Source: Caldifarciminota bacterium
GTDB taxonomy: Bacteria > Hydrothermota > UBA3073
Reading direction: 5' to 3'
DNA: 54,441 nt
Assembly (NCBI GenBank): GCA_030606335.1
Contig: JAUWGP010000016.1
Coordinates: 1 to 54,441 of the forward strand
The notes beneath the pieces are model-generated. The model was not told the origin of the DNA. It saw nothing but the letters and a program-made list of their open reading frames with translations, and ran no database searches. This document shows positions 24,952 through 33,175 of this stretch, piece by piece (within the stretch, counting starts at the first letter, position 1; each line of letters starts with the position of its first letter). The position numbers were made by a program, and so were the translations under genes.

Positions 24952-26334
24952 ATGTACAGGAGAATCCTACCGCTGTCTGTTGTAATGTTGATGTTTCTTT
25001 CATGTCAGGGTGGCGGAGGCTACCGTGATATGGCAATGATAACCGATGCCGAGAGAAACTTGAAGGGTATAAGAAATGCCCTCGAGGAATACTGGGTTGA
25101 CCATGGAACCTACCCAGAGGAAGGTACAGATCTGGAAGTTGCCCTTCGACCATATTTTTTGAAGGTTAGGTTTAAGGAGAACAAAGATGCACCATTACAT
25201 TCTGCAAATATAGATAATGCAAGTAATCAGCTTGAGAAAGCAACAAGCCTGATTGCAAATGTCAGGAGAAAGGTAGAGCCTTTGTTGGATTCATCTTCAC
25301 AGGAGGTATTGGTATCTCATATAGAGAATATTGAAAATCTCATCTCTCAATATGGATTTAGCCTGGAGGCAGGTGAATTATCGTCAGTAGATATTAAGGC
25401 CGATGAAGAATTTGATATAATAATTGGCTTACTGAAGAGTATAAATCCCGATTCTCTTATCTTGAAGATTGAAGATGACCTGATAGATAAGGGAAAAGAA
25501 ACAATACATTCACTGCTTATATTTGGTGGAATGCTTTTGGAATTAGAGTTCGATACTTTAAAGAAATTAGATGTCATATATAAGGTAGATGCGATATCTG
25601 AAACATTCAGGGTTTATGAGGCAACCCTGACTCACCAGACGTTTGCACAGACCCAGGTTGTTCTACCTGAAAGGGAGATTGGAGACATAGAAGCTATACT
25701 CAGTGAGACTGAATTGGATGAAAAACAGATACAGATTTTAGAAGATATAAAGCAGAATATTAATCAATATAGGTCTCTTGAAATACAGAAAGAGGATGCT
25801 GCCATTCTCCAAAAAGGGATTCAATCTCTTAAAAGGGCTAAGGCAATAATTGCGATATATGAAAAGACTATGATTAAAGTAGTACAAATTTCAGCTATAA
25901 TTCTGCAGGCAAGTATAACCTTGCGGCAAATGGCAAATTCCATTGAGGATTACAGGAGAGAATATGGTTCTTATCCTTCTCAGGACATTGACCTGGATTT
26001 ATTGCTTCATCCTTATTTCATAGAGGTTACCATGGGAGGGGACACTATAGACAGGTATGAAGAGGCGCTTTCGAGTCTAATTGAATTACCTTCTTATTAT
26101 GCTCCTGATCCAGTAGCAGGTTTTGAGCTGAGGGCAGAAGTTCCCAATGTGTCTAAAACGCAGGTGTTCTGCAGGGCTGAAATTATCTCTGATTGGGATA
26201 ATGTGTTATCCTCGTTTTCTGAAGAGCCTGTTTATAGAACAATGAAACCAGAATTAACCTATTTCATTTCAGTAAGGGCAAAAGATAGTAGAAACACACT
26301 TATTAGTGAGCGTTCACCAATCAGGGAAAAATAG
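24952..26334 (+). CDS. Lipoprotein with duplicated pseudopilin-like motif, unknown function
   Basis: 460 aa. Signal peptide with lipobox FLSC near residue 18; strong AGGGGAGGG ribosome site. A motif NLKGIRNALEEYWVDHGTYP...LRPYF at about 40-70 is repeated near 325-355 as RQMANSIEDYRREYGSYP...LLHPYF. This xxYxxxxGxYP pattern resembles the start of type II/IV pseudopilin globular domains, but there is no prepilin helix. Between the copies lies a long helical, probably coiled-coil region. A small beta-rich end follows (PDPVAGFELRAEVPN...). Upstream of the TPR lipoprotein on the same strand. No family recognised. Confidence 0.7.
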   Translation: MYRRILPLSVVMLMFLSCQGGGGYRDMAMITDAERNLKGIRNALEEYWVDHGTYPEEGTDLEVALRPYFLKVRFKENKDAPLHSANIDNASNQLEKATSLIANVRRKVEPLLDSSSQEVLVSHIENIENLISQYGFSLEAGELSSVDIKADEEFDIIIGLLKSINPDSLILKIEDDLIDKGKETIHSLLIFGGMLLELEFDTLKKLDVIYKVDAISETFRVYEATLTHQTFAQTQVVLPEREIGDIEAILSETELDEKQIQILEDIKQNINQYRSLEIQKEDAAILQKGIQSLKRAKAIIAIYEKTMIKVVQISAIILQASITLRQMANSIEDYRREYGSYPSQDIDLDLLLHPYFIEVTMGGDTIDRYEEALSSLIELPSYYAPDPVAGFELRAEVPNVSKTQVFCRAEIISDWDNVLSSFSEEPVYRTMKPELTYFISVRAKDSRNTLISERSPIREK

Positions 26335-26462
26335 GATATTGAGAGAGAGATGATTCACCCCCCGGGTTTCTTAGAAACGCCAAATAAAAATAAGAGAAGG
26401 ACCCAGATGTGTTCTAAGGTTGGACTGTAGTTAATTTATTGTAAAATTTAACAGGAGGCAAT

Positions 26463-27626
26463 ATGAAGTGGATAATAGGTGTTATATGTCTTGTTTTCTT
26501 GTTAGTAATCGGCTGTGCCCCGCTACCAGAAGCTGAAGAACTACCAAAGGAGGAAAAGACTGGTGTATCAGAGGCAAAGAAATATCATTCGTCTGGATTT
26601 GAATATTTTAAGAACGGCCAATACGATGACGCCATAAAGAATTATAAGCAGGCTATTGCCGAGAGTTCTGCATTTGTAGATGCGTATTTGGACCTTGCAA
26701 AGACATATATAAAGAAGAACGAGTATGGAGAAGCAGAAAATACTTATTTAAATCTCACCAGGGTTCTTCCGGATGAACCTAAAGGCTACCATGGTCTTGG
26801 AAGAATGTATACTGACCAGATGAGATACGAACTTGCATTAGAGCAGTACGATAAGGCTCTTTTGATTAATCCCAATGATGGGCAGGTCTTTTATGGTAAA
26901 GGTTATGTATTTGAAAAGATGGATAAACTGGATGAGGCAATTAATTATTATGAAAAAGCCAAAGAATTAGAACCTGATGATTTGAGTTTAAGATATAATC
27001 TGGGTAAGTTATATATAGAGCTTGATAGGTATGAAGAGGGAATAATAGAACTTGAGACAGTATTAGTGAAGCATCCAGAGGACTTTGATATAAGGATTTT
27101 CCTGGGGGATGCTTATGCTGCAATAGGCAAGTGTGAGTCCGCCAGAGAACAGTATGGTTATGTAGTTGAACAATCACCTGAATATGCACCATGTTGGCTG
27201 AGATTGGGTAATGTATATGTAGATGAAAAGAAATACGATGATGCTGTTATGAGTTATAAGAAGGCAATAGAGATAGATTCTCTTCAGTCGAGTTACTGCT
27301 ATCATCTAATTGATTTACTTGTAAAACTTAAGAGGTGGAATGAAGCTTCTACAGAACTGGAAAGGGGATTCAGGATTTCGCCAGGCGATGCTATTCTGGT
27401 TGCTCTGTCTGGTGACCTTTATATGTCAAGAGCAGACGCCTCGTATAAGGCAAAAAACTGGGGTTCTGCGATTACAAATTATCAGAGAGCAATCAATGAG
27501 TATAATAAAATAAAGGGTCTAACAGGAGAAGCTCATTGGATTGATTATGCAACAAAAGGTATAGATAGGGCACGGACCCAGTTGAAGAAAGCAGAAGAGG
27601 AGAAATGGTGGGATGAGGGCGAATAA
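26463..27626 (+). CDS. TPR-repeat lipoprotein
   Basis: 387 aa. Signal peptide with lipobox VIGC (near residue 18). From about residue 38 to 340 there are around eight tetratricopeptide repeats (for example YLDLAKTYIKKNEYGEAENTY, GYVFEKMDKLDEAINYYEKA, RLGNVYVDEKKYDDAVMSY). It ends in a charged helix (KKAEEEKWWDEGE). Such proteins act as scaffolds in the outer membrane or periplasm; the partner is unknown. AGGAGG precedes the ATG. The stop codon overlaps the start of the HNH gene (TAATG), so the two are coupled. Confidence 0.85.
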   Translation: MKWIIGVICLVFLLVIGCAPLPEAEELPKEEKTGVSEAKKYHSSGFEYFKNGQYDDAIKNYKQAIAESSAFVDAYLDLAKTYIKKNEYGEAENTYLNLTRVLPDEPKGYHGLGRMYTDQMRYELALEQYDKALLINPNDGQVFYGKGYVFEKMDKLDEAINYYEKAKELEPDDLSLRYNLGKLYIELDRYEEGIIELETVLVKHPEDFDIRIFLGDAYAAIGKCESAREQYGYVVEQSPEYAPCWLRLGNVYVDEKKYDDAVMSYKKAIEIDSLQSSYCYHLIDLLVKLKRWNEASTELERGFRISPGDAILVALSGDLYMSRADASYKAKNWGSAITNYQRAINEYNKIKGLTGEAHWIDYATKGIDRARTQLKKAEEEKWWDEGE

Positions 27627-28150
27627 TGAGAGATAGAGTGCACAATAAAATGAAAACGCCTGTTTTGGTATTGAATCAAAACTTCGAACCCCTATCTGTA
27701 ACAAGGATGAGAAGGGCTGTAATTCTATTATGGCTTGGGAAAGCAGAGATTATTGAGGCTTTTGGATGGCAAATTCATACACCAAGTACTGCATTTGATA
27801 GCCCCAGTATTATTCGACTTCAGAGCTATATACATTTAAGAAGACCAGCAATACCACTTACGAGAAAGAATATTATGAAGAGGGATAAATATACCTGCCA
27901 ATACTGTGGAAAAAAGGGTATAACGATGACCTGTGATCATGTAATACCAAAGACAAGAGGGGGAGATGACTCATGGGAGAATCTTGTTTGTTCCTGTACC
28001 TATTGTAATAACCGCAAGGGTAATCGAACACTGAAGGAGGCTGAAATGAAACTCAGAAAGATACCCAAACGTCCCCATTATTTCTTCTTATATCAAAATC
28101 CCATAAACATACCTGATGAGAGGTGGAAAAGCTACCTTTTTTTAAATTAA
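27626..28150 (+). CDS. HNH endonuclease family protein
   Basis: 174 aa. The first half (PVLVLNQNFEPLSVTRMRRAVILLWLGKAEII) is the usual N-terminal part of a common small HNH family. The nuclease core is YTCQYCGKKG, then MTCDHVIPKTRGGDDSWENLVCSCTYCNNRKGNRT, with two CxxC zinc pairs and the catalytic DH. These proteins are widespread in bacteria and their biological target is mostly unknown. The start overlaps the stop of the TPR gene; an internal ATG at 27650 (MKTPVL) is an alternative. Confidence 0.88.
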   Translation: MRDRVHNKMKTPVLVLNQNFEPLSVTRMRRAVILLWLGKAEIIEAFGWQIHTPSTAFDSPSIIRLQSYIHLRRPAIPLTRKNIMKRDKYTCQYCGKKGITMTCDHVIPKTRGGDDSWENLVCSCTYCNNRKGNRTLKEAEMKLRKIPKRPHYFFLYQNPINIPDERWKSYLFLN

Positions 28151-28170
28151 TCTGAAAGAATATAAAATAA

Positions 28171-28343
28171 ACCACAGAGGACACAGAGTATCTTTGAGGT
28201 AGAAAATAAGAAAAAAAAACCTCTGTGCTCTCTTCTATTGAACCCAAAGTTTGCCAGAGGTGAGCTACAAGCAATAAAAACGCTGATAGTGAATTTGAGT
28301 ACACAGAGAAAAATAAATATTATCTCTCTGTGCCCTCTGTGGT
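28171..28343. repeat. Inverted-repeat element ending in CCACAGAGGACACAGAG
   Basis: The left end ACCACAGAGGACACAGAG (28171-28188) is matched in inverted orientation at 28326-28343 with one mismatch. The interior has a further CCTCTGTGCTC copy near 28219. It occupies the leader of the next gene and has no convincing coding content. This type of sequence is a common dispersed repeat in metagenomic genomes. Confidence 0.7.
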
Positions 28344-28381
28344 TGATATTTAACACAACAAATATTATACCAGGAGGAATT

Positions 28382-29065
28382 ATGAGAAGAGTAACATTGG
28401 TTTTGATACTCTCGCTTTCTGCTGTCTGTCTCTGGGGCTATGAGATTAATGGTGGTCTTGGAGGTTTTTCCTTTGGTAGATTTTCATATGATACAAAAGA
28501 CATAAATGAAAGGTTTGCTGCTAATGGTGTAAATGAGATTGAAGATATAGTTTATATCTGGGGTGGAGGAGGTTATGGCATTATTAGAAATGTGGTGATT
28601 GGTGGCTCGGGTGCTGGTGGAGGTATAAAAACGGAGAGTGACTCTGTAAGTATCAAAATAAATATGGGATATGGCTTATTTGAGGCTGGTTATCTATTTC
28701 CACTTGGAAGGAAGATAGCCATTTTTCCATTGTTTGGTATTGGAGGTGGAGGAACCACAATTTATTTAAGACCTGATTTGGGCGATGTAGACTTCGATGA
28801 TATTCTTACTCCTGAGGGTGCTGGAAGGACGACTTCCATAAGTTCAGGTGGTTTTATTGGTTCATTGGGATTAGGCGCTATATTTAGATTTGGAGAATTT
28901 ATTGTGATATATGCAAAGGGAAGTTATCTACGTCAATTTGGTGGGGATTGGCAGCTTGAGGATGGTTCGATGTTAAAAAATGAGCCTGATTTTAGAATTA
29001 ATGGACCTTCCTTTTCTATTGGATTGGCTTTTGGTGGATTAGTAAATGTTGAAGAGTTGGATTGA
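28382..29065 (+). CDS. Glycine-rich outer-membrane barrel-like protein
   Basis: 227 aa from the ATG at 28382, set by an AGGAGGAATT ribosome site and a clean signal peptide (MRRVTLVLILSLSAVCLWG). The frame is open 48 codons further upstream but that part lies in repeat sequence. The mature part has many Gly-rich beta strands (GGLGGFSFGRFSY, YIWGGGGYGIIRNVVIGG, IFPLFGIGGGGTTIYL) like an 8-10 strand barrel. No specific family recognised. A terminator hairpin follows at 29108. Confidence 0.65.
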   Translation: MRRVTLVLILSLSAVCLWGYEINGGLGGFSFGRFSYDTKDINERFAANGVNEIEDIVYIWGGGGYGIIRNVVIGGSGAGGGIKTESDSVSIKINMGYGLFEAGYLFPLGRKIAIFPLFGIGGGGTTIYLRPDLGDVDFDDILTPEGAGRTTSISSGGFIGSLGLGAIFRFGEFIVIYAKGSYLRQFGGDWQLEDGSMLKNEPDFRINGPSFSIGLAFGGLVNVEELD

Positions 29066-29107
29066 TATAATAAGATGTTACCACTATTATTGTGATTACA
29101 AACCATT

Positions 29108-29137
29108 CACCCGTTTCTACTGTAGTAGGAACGGGTG
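29108..29137 (+). terminator. Likely intrinsic terminator
   Basis: CACCCGTTTCTACT pairs with AGTAGGAACGGGTG (14 bp with one G-U) around a GT turn and is followed by TATTACTTTTTATG. It lies 43 nt after the barrel-like gene. Confidence 0.6.
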
Positions 29138-29172
29138 TATTACTTTTTATGTTGTAATAATAGTAAGTGTAT

Positions 29173-29257
29173 GTCATTGCGAACGAACGAAGTGAGTGTG
29201 GCAATCTCACCATAACAGTCCGTCATTGCGAGCGACTAACAGGAGCGTAGCAATCTC
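29173..29257. repeat. Two copies of the TCATTGCGAG dispersed repeat
   Basis: TCATTGCGAACGAACGAAGT...GGCAATCTC (about 29173-29208) and TCATTGCGAGCGACTAACAGG...GCAATCTCA (about 29222-29258). They are inverted relative to the block at 1032-1192. Confidence 0.75.
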
Positions 29258-29345
29258 ATATTTAATATAATCATTACTCCATTGGGTTGTATATTTTATA
29301 ATCACATTCGAAACTACTCATAAGTAGAAAGTACCATAATAAATT

Positions 29346-29828
29346 ATGCAAATATTTATCTCAATAATAACTGTACTTTTAATAATAACAGGTATAGTTG
29401 GCTCTATAATACCATTTCTACCCGGAGAACCTCTCATATTGTTGGGTGCTATAGTTTATGGGCTTGGTTTCGGTTTCGATAGAATTGGCATTGTTATATA
29501 TGTTATCCTCGCTGTACTGACTGCTTTTTCTCTTGTGGTAAATTATGTTGCCACCTCTATTGGAGCCAAAAAACTCGGTGCTTCAATTTTTGGTATGATA
29601 GGAGCAGTACTGGGTGCAGTTATAGGTTTTCTTGTGGGTAATATTATAGGTCTCCTTATAGGTCCATTTATAGGTGCCTTTATAGGAGAATTAATCAGGA
29701 CAGGGAAAGTTGAAATTAGTATAAAGGCTGGATTAGGAGCAGTGCTCGGTTTCTTTGCAGGTTCTCTTATGAGATTTCTAATATCGCTGTTTATGACAGG
29801 ACTTATAGTTTACGGGATTATACGTTAG
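29346..29828 (+). CDS. DUF456 family membrane protein
   Basis: 160 aa, almost entirely hydrophobic. The opening MQIFISIITVLLIITGIVGSIIPFLPGEPLILLG and the repeated glycine-zipper helices (GASIFGMIGAVLGAVIGFLVG, GLLIGPFIGAFIGELI, GAVLGFFAGSLMRF) match the DUF456 family. Function unknown. No ribosome site is seen before the ATG. Nothing on either side suggests an operon. Confidence 0.85.
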   Translation: MQIFISIITVLLIITGIVGSIIPFLPGEPLILLGAIVYGLGFGFDRIGIVIYVILAVLTAFSLVVNYVATSIGAKKLGASIFGMIGAVLGAVIGFLVGNIIGLLIGPFIGAFIGELIRTGKVEISIKAGLGAVLGFFAGSLMRFLISLFMTGLIVYGIIR

Positions 29829-29944
29829 CAACACATCCCTTAATTTCCTATTTCGTCATAGTAATAGCTAGGAAAATAAAAGATTGGTAAGGATATGATA
29901 GTAACAATGCTTTTATTAGATTACCTTTTTATAGTATTTTTTTC

Positions 29945-29973
29945 TTGACTTCTATCACCTTTTGTATTATAAT
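29945..29973 (+). promoter_or_regulatory. Promoter with a long leader before the secreted-protein cluster
   Basis: TTGACT (29945-29950), 17-nt spacer, TATAAT (29968-29973). Transcription from about 29980 leaves a leader of nearly 230 nt before the ATG at 30209. I see no known riboswitch or strong terminator hairpin in it, and no convincing gene in 29829-30208. Confidence 0.65.
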
Positions 29974-30208
29974 GTATATGTAAGCATTTGGACGGTGACG
30001 ATATATTCTAAGTGATTTATCCCCGGGAACTGAATTATTCTGTCCAGAAATCCAACCTGAAATAAGACTAAAATCAATACTGGAAGGTAAATAGTTAGCT
30101 ATACAGATAATTAACTCAGGTATACCTCTAACACCTATCCCTGCAGAGTTGTTTGTCCTAAGATCACAAAAATCCAGAAAAGATAAAATCATTTTAGTTT
30201 AGAATATT

Positions 30209-32215
30209 ATGCTGAAACTAAGCAAAATAATATTAGTAATTTTGCTTGCAAGCAGCAGTTTTGTAGGAAGTATTTACGCAAAATCCAGAGAGGTATACCT
30301 TCTACCATCTTTAAATGGTGAACCAAGTAAAGTAGTTCCGTCTGATAAAGACTGGGCATGGTGGCTCTTGCAGTATGATGGTGGTGTGAGCAACTATTAC
30401 CTGAGTGGTCTTCTTGCTGACGATACACTGGGTGTATTCTTCGAACCGCCTGCAGCCTGTACACTCGTGGAGGTGCACTTCTGCAAATATATGTGGACAG
30501 ATGCTGGCGTTTACACCTACTGGGGAATTGCCGCAGATGTTCCCGACGGAGTGGTTCTCGATGACTATCAGGAGTATCACTCTGATGCGTCTATGCCTGG
30601 ACCAAGTGCCATTGGAACTATCTTTGCAACAGGTGAATTTGACTTTCCATTTACCGAAGATTGGCAGTGGGATACCCTTAGTATACCTGGTACCCCTGAT
30701 ATAGGTACGGATGCCTTCTGGGCTGGAACTGTAATAGCTGACTCAAGTCACTCAACTAGGATAGATGCAGGAGTATCTCCTCCATATCATGCTATATGCT
30801 GGAAGCAAGCTGGTGTAGGACCGGAGACCAACGGTCCTGGCTGGTATTCTTCCTGGCATCTCTTCTGGGTACGTGCACTCGTGAAGGTTTACGAAGAAAT
30901 AGAATATATTACTGTTGATTTAGAAGAACTAAAAGGAACATACTTGATACAGGATAGAAAAGTACATGCTCATACAAGAACTTGGGGTCCGAATTCAGAA
31001 GTATATACAGACTCTGCTTTCCTATACTATACGGTAAATGACGGTGATACCATTACCTTACCCCTTATACTGGATTCTATTGTTACACATAATTCCATTG
31101 AACACACATGGTGGCATGCTTTAATACCAGGTCAAATGCCAGTAGCAAAGGTGATGTACTGGGCAAATGCAAAATATAAATCAGGATATACTGGTATAAG
31201 TTATACATACTTTTATGGGGTAGGTTCAGGTACAACCGACTTTGGTCTTCTCTATATTGAGTTCGATGAAAACTGGGATTCTGGTTTGTATAATGCCTTC
31301 TCAGGTCAGCCATGGGATGTATGGTGGGAGTATGATGGTAATTTTGCTGATAGTACGGTAATAGGTTTTTATGCCACAGGTGATGGCGCAAGTGCTATCT
31401 CATGGCTTGCTTTTACTGGTACCACCTTTGCCGGTACATATGCACCTGGCTGGTCTTATACTCAGGCATTCAGGGACTTCATGGATACTGGTGGATGTCT
31501 CTTTCTCGGGGGACAGGATATACCAGGTGGTGGTTATGGTCTCGGATATGGGGAGTGGGAAGCACCCCCATCACCACATCCTCTCAGAGATTATTTGAAG
31601 GCATATGCAGGTGATGATGATTATATCTTATTATCGCCATTCACTGTGACTGTTGATAATGCTGACATCCTAACTATAGGTTTATCCAATGAGTTAACAG
31701 TTGATTGTAGTTCTATTTCCCAGTCTACCTGGATTGGTATATTCACAGAACTTGATGAGGACTGTGTGCCACTTTTTTTTGATGACGAAGGAAACATTCT
31801 CGGATATAGATATGAGGATGCAACTTATGGCTTTAAGGTTATTTTCCTCTATTTCCCATTCCACGCTATAACTGATACGAATGCTCAAAATATATTTATA
31901 GATAATATAACTAACTGGTTTGGTGTTGGAGTGGAGGAGGAACCAGTTGATTCTGTTTATGACCTTCCCATGGTTACACCAAATCCACTTTTGAGTTCTG
32001 CTACGATCAAATTCAGTATACCTAAGAAGGAGTATGTATCCATTAAAGTATATGATATAACAGGTTCACTCGTGAGTATGCTTGCAGATAAAAGATTTAA
32101 TTCTGGAAATCATACCCTTAAATTAAACACAGGTGAACTTGTATCAGGTGTCTATTTCCTTATGATGGTTGCAGGCGAGTTCTCAGGAACAAGGAAGTTT
32201 TTGGTAGTAAAATAG
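30209..32215 (+). CDS. Large secreted protein with type-IX-like sorting domain
   Basis: 668 aa. Signal peptide 1-25 (KIILVILLASSSFVGSIYA). The body is aromatic-rich and beta-rich with no catalytic motif I can name; a region around residues 345-420 (LLYIEFDENWDSGLYNAFSG...FLGGQDI) resembles the ThuA-like/secreted beta domains often found before sorting tails. From about residue 580 the C-terminal domain is clear: PMVTPNPLLSSATIKFSIPKK, SIKVYDITGSLV, LVSGVYFLMMVAGEFSGTRKFLVVK. First of four consecutive genes of this kind. Confidence 0.72.
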   Translation: MLKLSKIILVILLASSSFVGSIYAKSREVYLLPSLNGEPSKVVPSDKDWAWWLLQYDGGVSNYYLSGLLADDTLGVFFEPPAACTLVEVHFCKYMWTDAGVYTYWGIAADVPDGVVLDDYQEYHSDASMPGPSAIGTIFATGEFDFPFTEDWQWDTLSIPGTPDIGTDAFWAGTVIADSSHSTRIDAGVSPPYHAICWKQAGVGPETNGPGWYSSWHLFWVRALVKVYEEIEYITVDLEELKGTYLIQDRKVHAHTRTWGPNSEVYTDSAFLYYTVNDGDTITLPLILDSIVTHNSIEHTWWHALIPGQMPVAKVMYWANAKYKSGYTGISYTYFYGVGSGTTDFGLLYIEFDENWDSGLYNAFSGQPWDVWWEYDGNFADSTVIGFYATGDGASAISWLAFTGTTFAGTYAPGWSYTQAFRDFMDTGGCLFLGGQDIPGGGYGLGYGEWEAPPSPHPLRDYLKAYAGDDDYILLSPFTVTVDNADILTIGLSNELTVDCSSISQSTWIGIFTELDEDCVPLFFDDEGNILGYRYEDATYGFKVIFLYFPFHAITDTNAQNIFIDNITNWFGVGVEEEPVDSVYDLPMVTPNPLLSSATIKFSIPKKEYVSIKVYDITGSLVSMLADKRFNSGNHTLKLNTGELVSGVYFLMMVAGEFSGTRKFLVVK

Positions 32216-32301
32216 ATTTATTTTATGATATGTGGTCAGACCCAGAAATAAAAAATAAAATCTATCTCTTAAATCTTAGCCTGACCTCGCTAATGCTGAA
32301 G

Positions 32302-33165
32302 ATGAGGAATGTGCTAATTCTCATATGTTTAGCTTATTTTGTTGTTCCTTCCCTGGCCGAAAATCTTATTATAAATCCAGGCTTTGATGAGACTCCCTGG
32401 GATACTGGATGGACCTGGCATGGATGGGTGGAAGAGGGAACTTTCAGTGCAACACCAGATACGGAAAGATACTACACATCACCTCAAAGTTGCAAGTTGC
32501 GAGCCATGACAACTTGGCGTGGTGCGGAAATATGGCTTTCCCAGGCGATACAACCTGTAATATCTTGTACTTGTAGAGCTTATTTTCAAAATAGAAGCTA
32601 TAATAGCGGCTATGGGTGGACAGAATATTATATTTTCGTGAAAGTAAATAATAATTATCTGATAGAGTGGGTTTGCGAAGGAGATAACCCTGTTTGGACA
32701 AAGTGGGAAAAAATATATACTTCTTCCGACACTATAAGTAGTATCGAGTTTTACGCCGTTGCTAGTAGTGGCTTGCATGGAAATACCGGGGACGCAAACT
32801 TCTGGATTGATGATGTTTATATATCAGGTACAGTGGTAGGAATCGAGGAGGATATAAGTAATAGCGAGGAATTTTTAGAAATATATCCAAATCCTTTCAG
32901 AGATAGAACAGTTATCAGTTTGGAGTGCATCAACATGGTTGATGCTGCTGTGACATGGTCACAGCACTCCATAAACATCTACGACCTTTCCGGTCGTCTC
33001 ATCCGCACCCTCCCTCTTCCCTCTTCTCCCTTCTCTCCTCTCAAAGTAGTATGGGATGGGAGAGATAGAAAGGGGAATGAAGTGTTATCAGGGGTATACT
33101 TTGTACAACTTGAGATAGTAAGAGGGACAATCAGTTATCCAACCAAAAAGCTTATAAAATTCTGA
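32302..33165 (+). CDS. Secreted CBM-like protein with sorting domain carrying a palindromic insert
   Basis: About 287 aa from the ATG at 32302, chosen because it begins a clean signal peptide (MRNVLILICLAYFVVPSLA); other in-frame starts lie upstream. The mature part ENLIINPGFDETPWDTGW...SPQSCKLRA...IWLSQAI is a jelly-roll carbohydrate-binding-like domain (CBM_4_9 style). The C-terminal sorting domain starts YPNPFRDRTVISL, but the next stretch ECINMVDAAVTWSQHS is encoded by the double-hairpin element at 32922-32970, before the domain resumes with INIYDLSGRLIRTL. A second unusual stretch (PLPSSPFSPLK) precedes VVWDGRD. The same two oddities occur in the gene at 45039-46055. Confidence 0.7.
   Translation: MRNVLILICLAYFVVPSLAENLIINPGFDETPWDTGWTWHGWVEEGTFSATPDTERYYTSPQSCKLRAMTTWRGAEIWLSQAIQPVISCTCRAYFQNRSYNSGYGWTEYYIFVKVNNNYLIEWVCEGDNPVWTKWEKIYTSSDTISSIEFYAVASSGLHGNTGDANFWIDDVYISGTVVGIEEDISNSEEFLEIYPNPFRDRTVISLECINMVDAAVTWSQHSINIYDLSGRLIRTLPLPSSPFSPLKVVWDGRDRKGNEVLSGVYFVQLEIVRGTISYPTKKLIKF
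32922..32970 (+). repeat. 49-nt in-frame double-hairpin palindromic element, copy A
   Basis: Outer stem GGAGTGC (32922-32928) pairs with GCACTCC (32964-32970). Inside are two perfect hairpins: GCATCAAC-ATG-GTTGATGC (32927-32945) and TGCTGTGAC-ATG-GTCACAGCA (32946-32966). The whole forms a three-way junction. It lies inside the open reading frame of a secreted protein. Copy B at 45231-45279 differs at only four positions, all in the two loops. Confidence 0.9.
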
Positions 33166-33175
33166 GAATCTGTTT

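Noticed and set aside
24774-25028. An 84-codon frame overlapping the tRNA
   Set aside because: Its first part is translated tRNA sequence, and it overlaps the well-supported lipoprotein start.
27626-28150. Homing endonuclease or mobile intron
   Set aside because: The HNH protein belongs to a widespread stand-alone family and is coupled to a TPR gene; no intron structure is seen.
29929-30192. An 87-codon minus-strand frame between DUF456 and the secreted-protein cluster
   Set aside because: No ribosome site, no recognisable domain, and it runs through a plus-strand promoter and leader.
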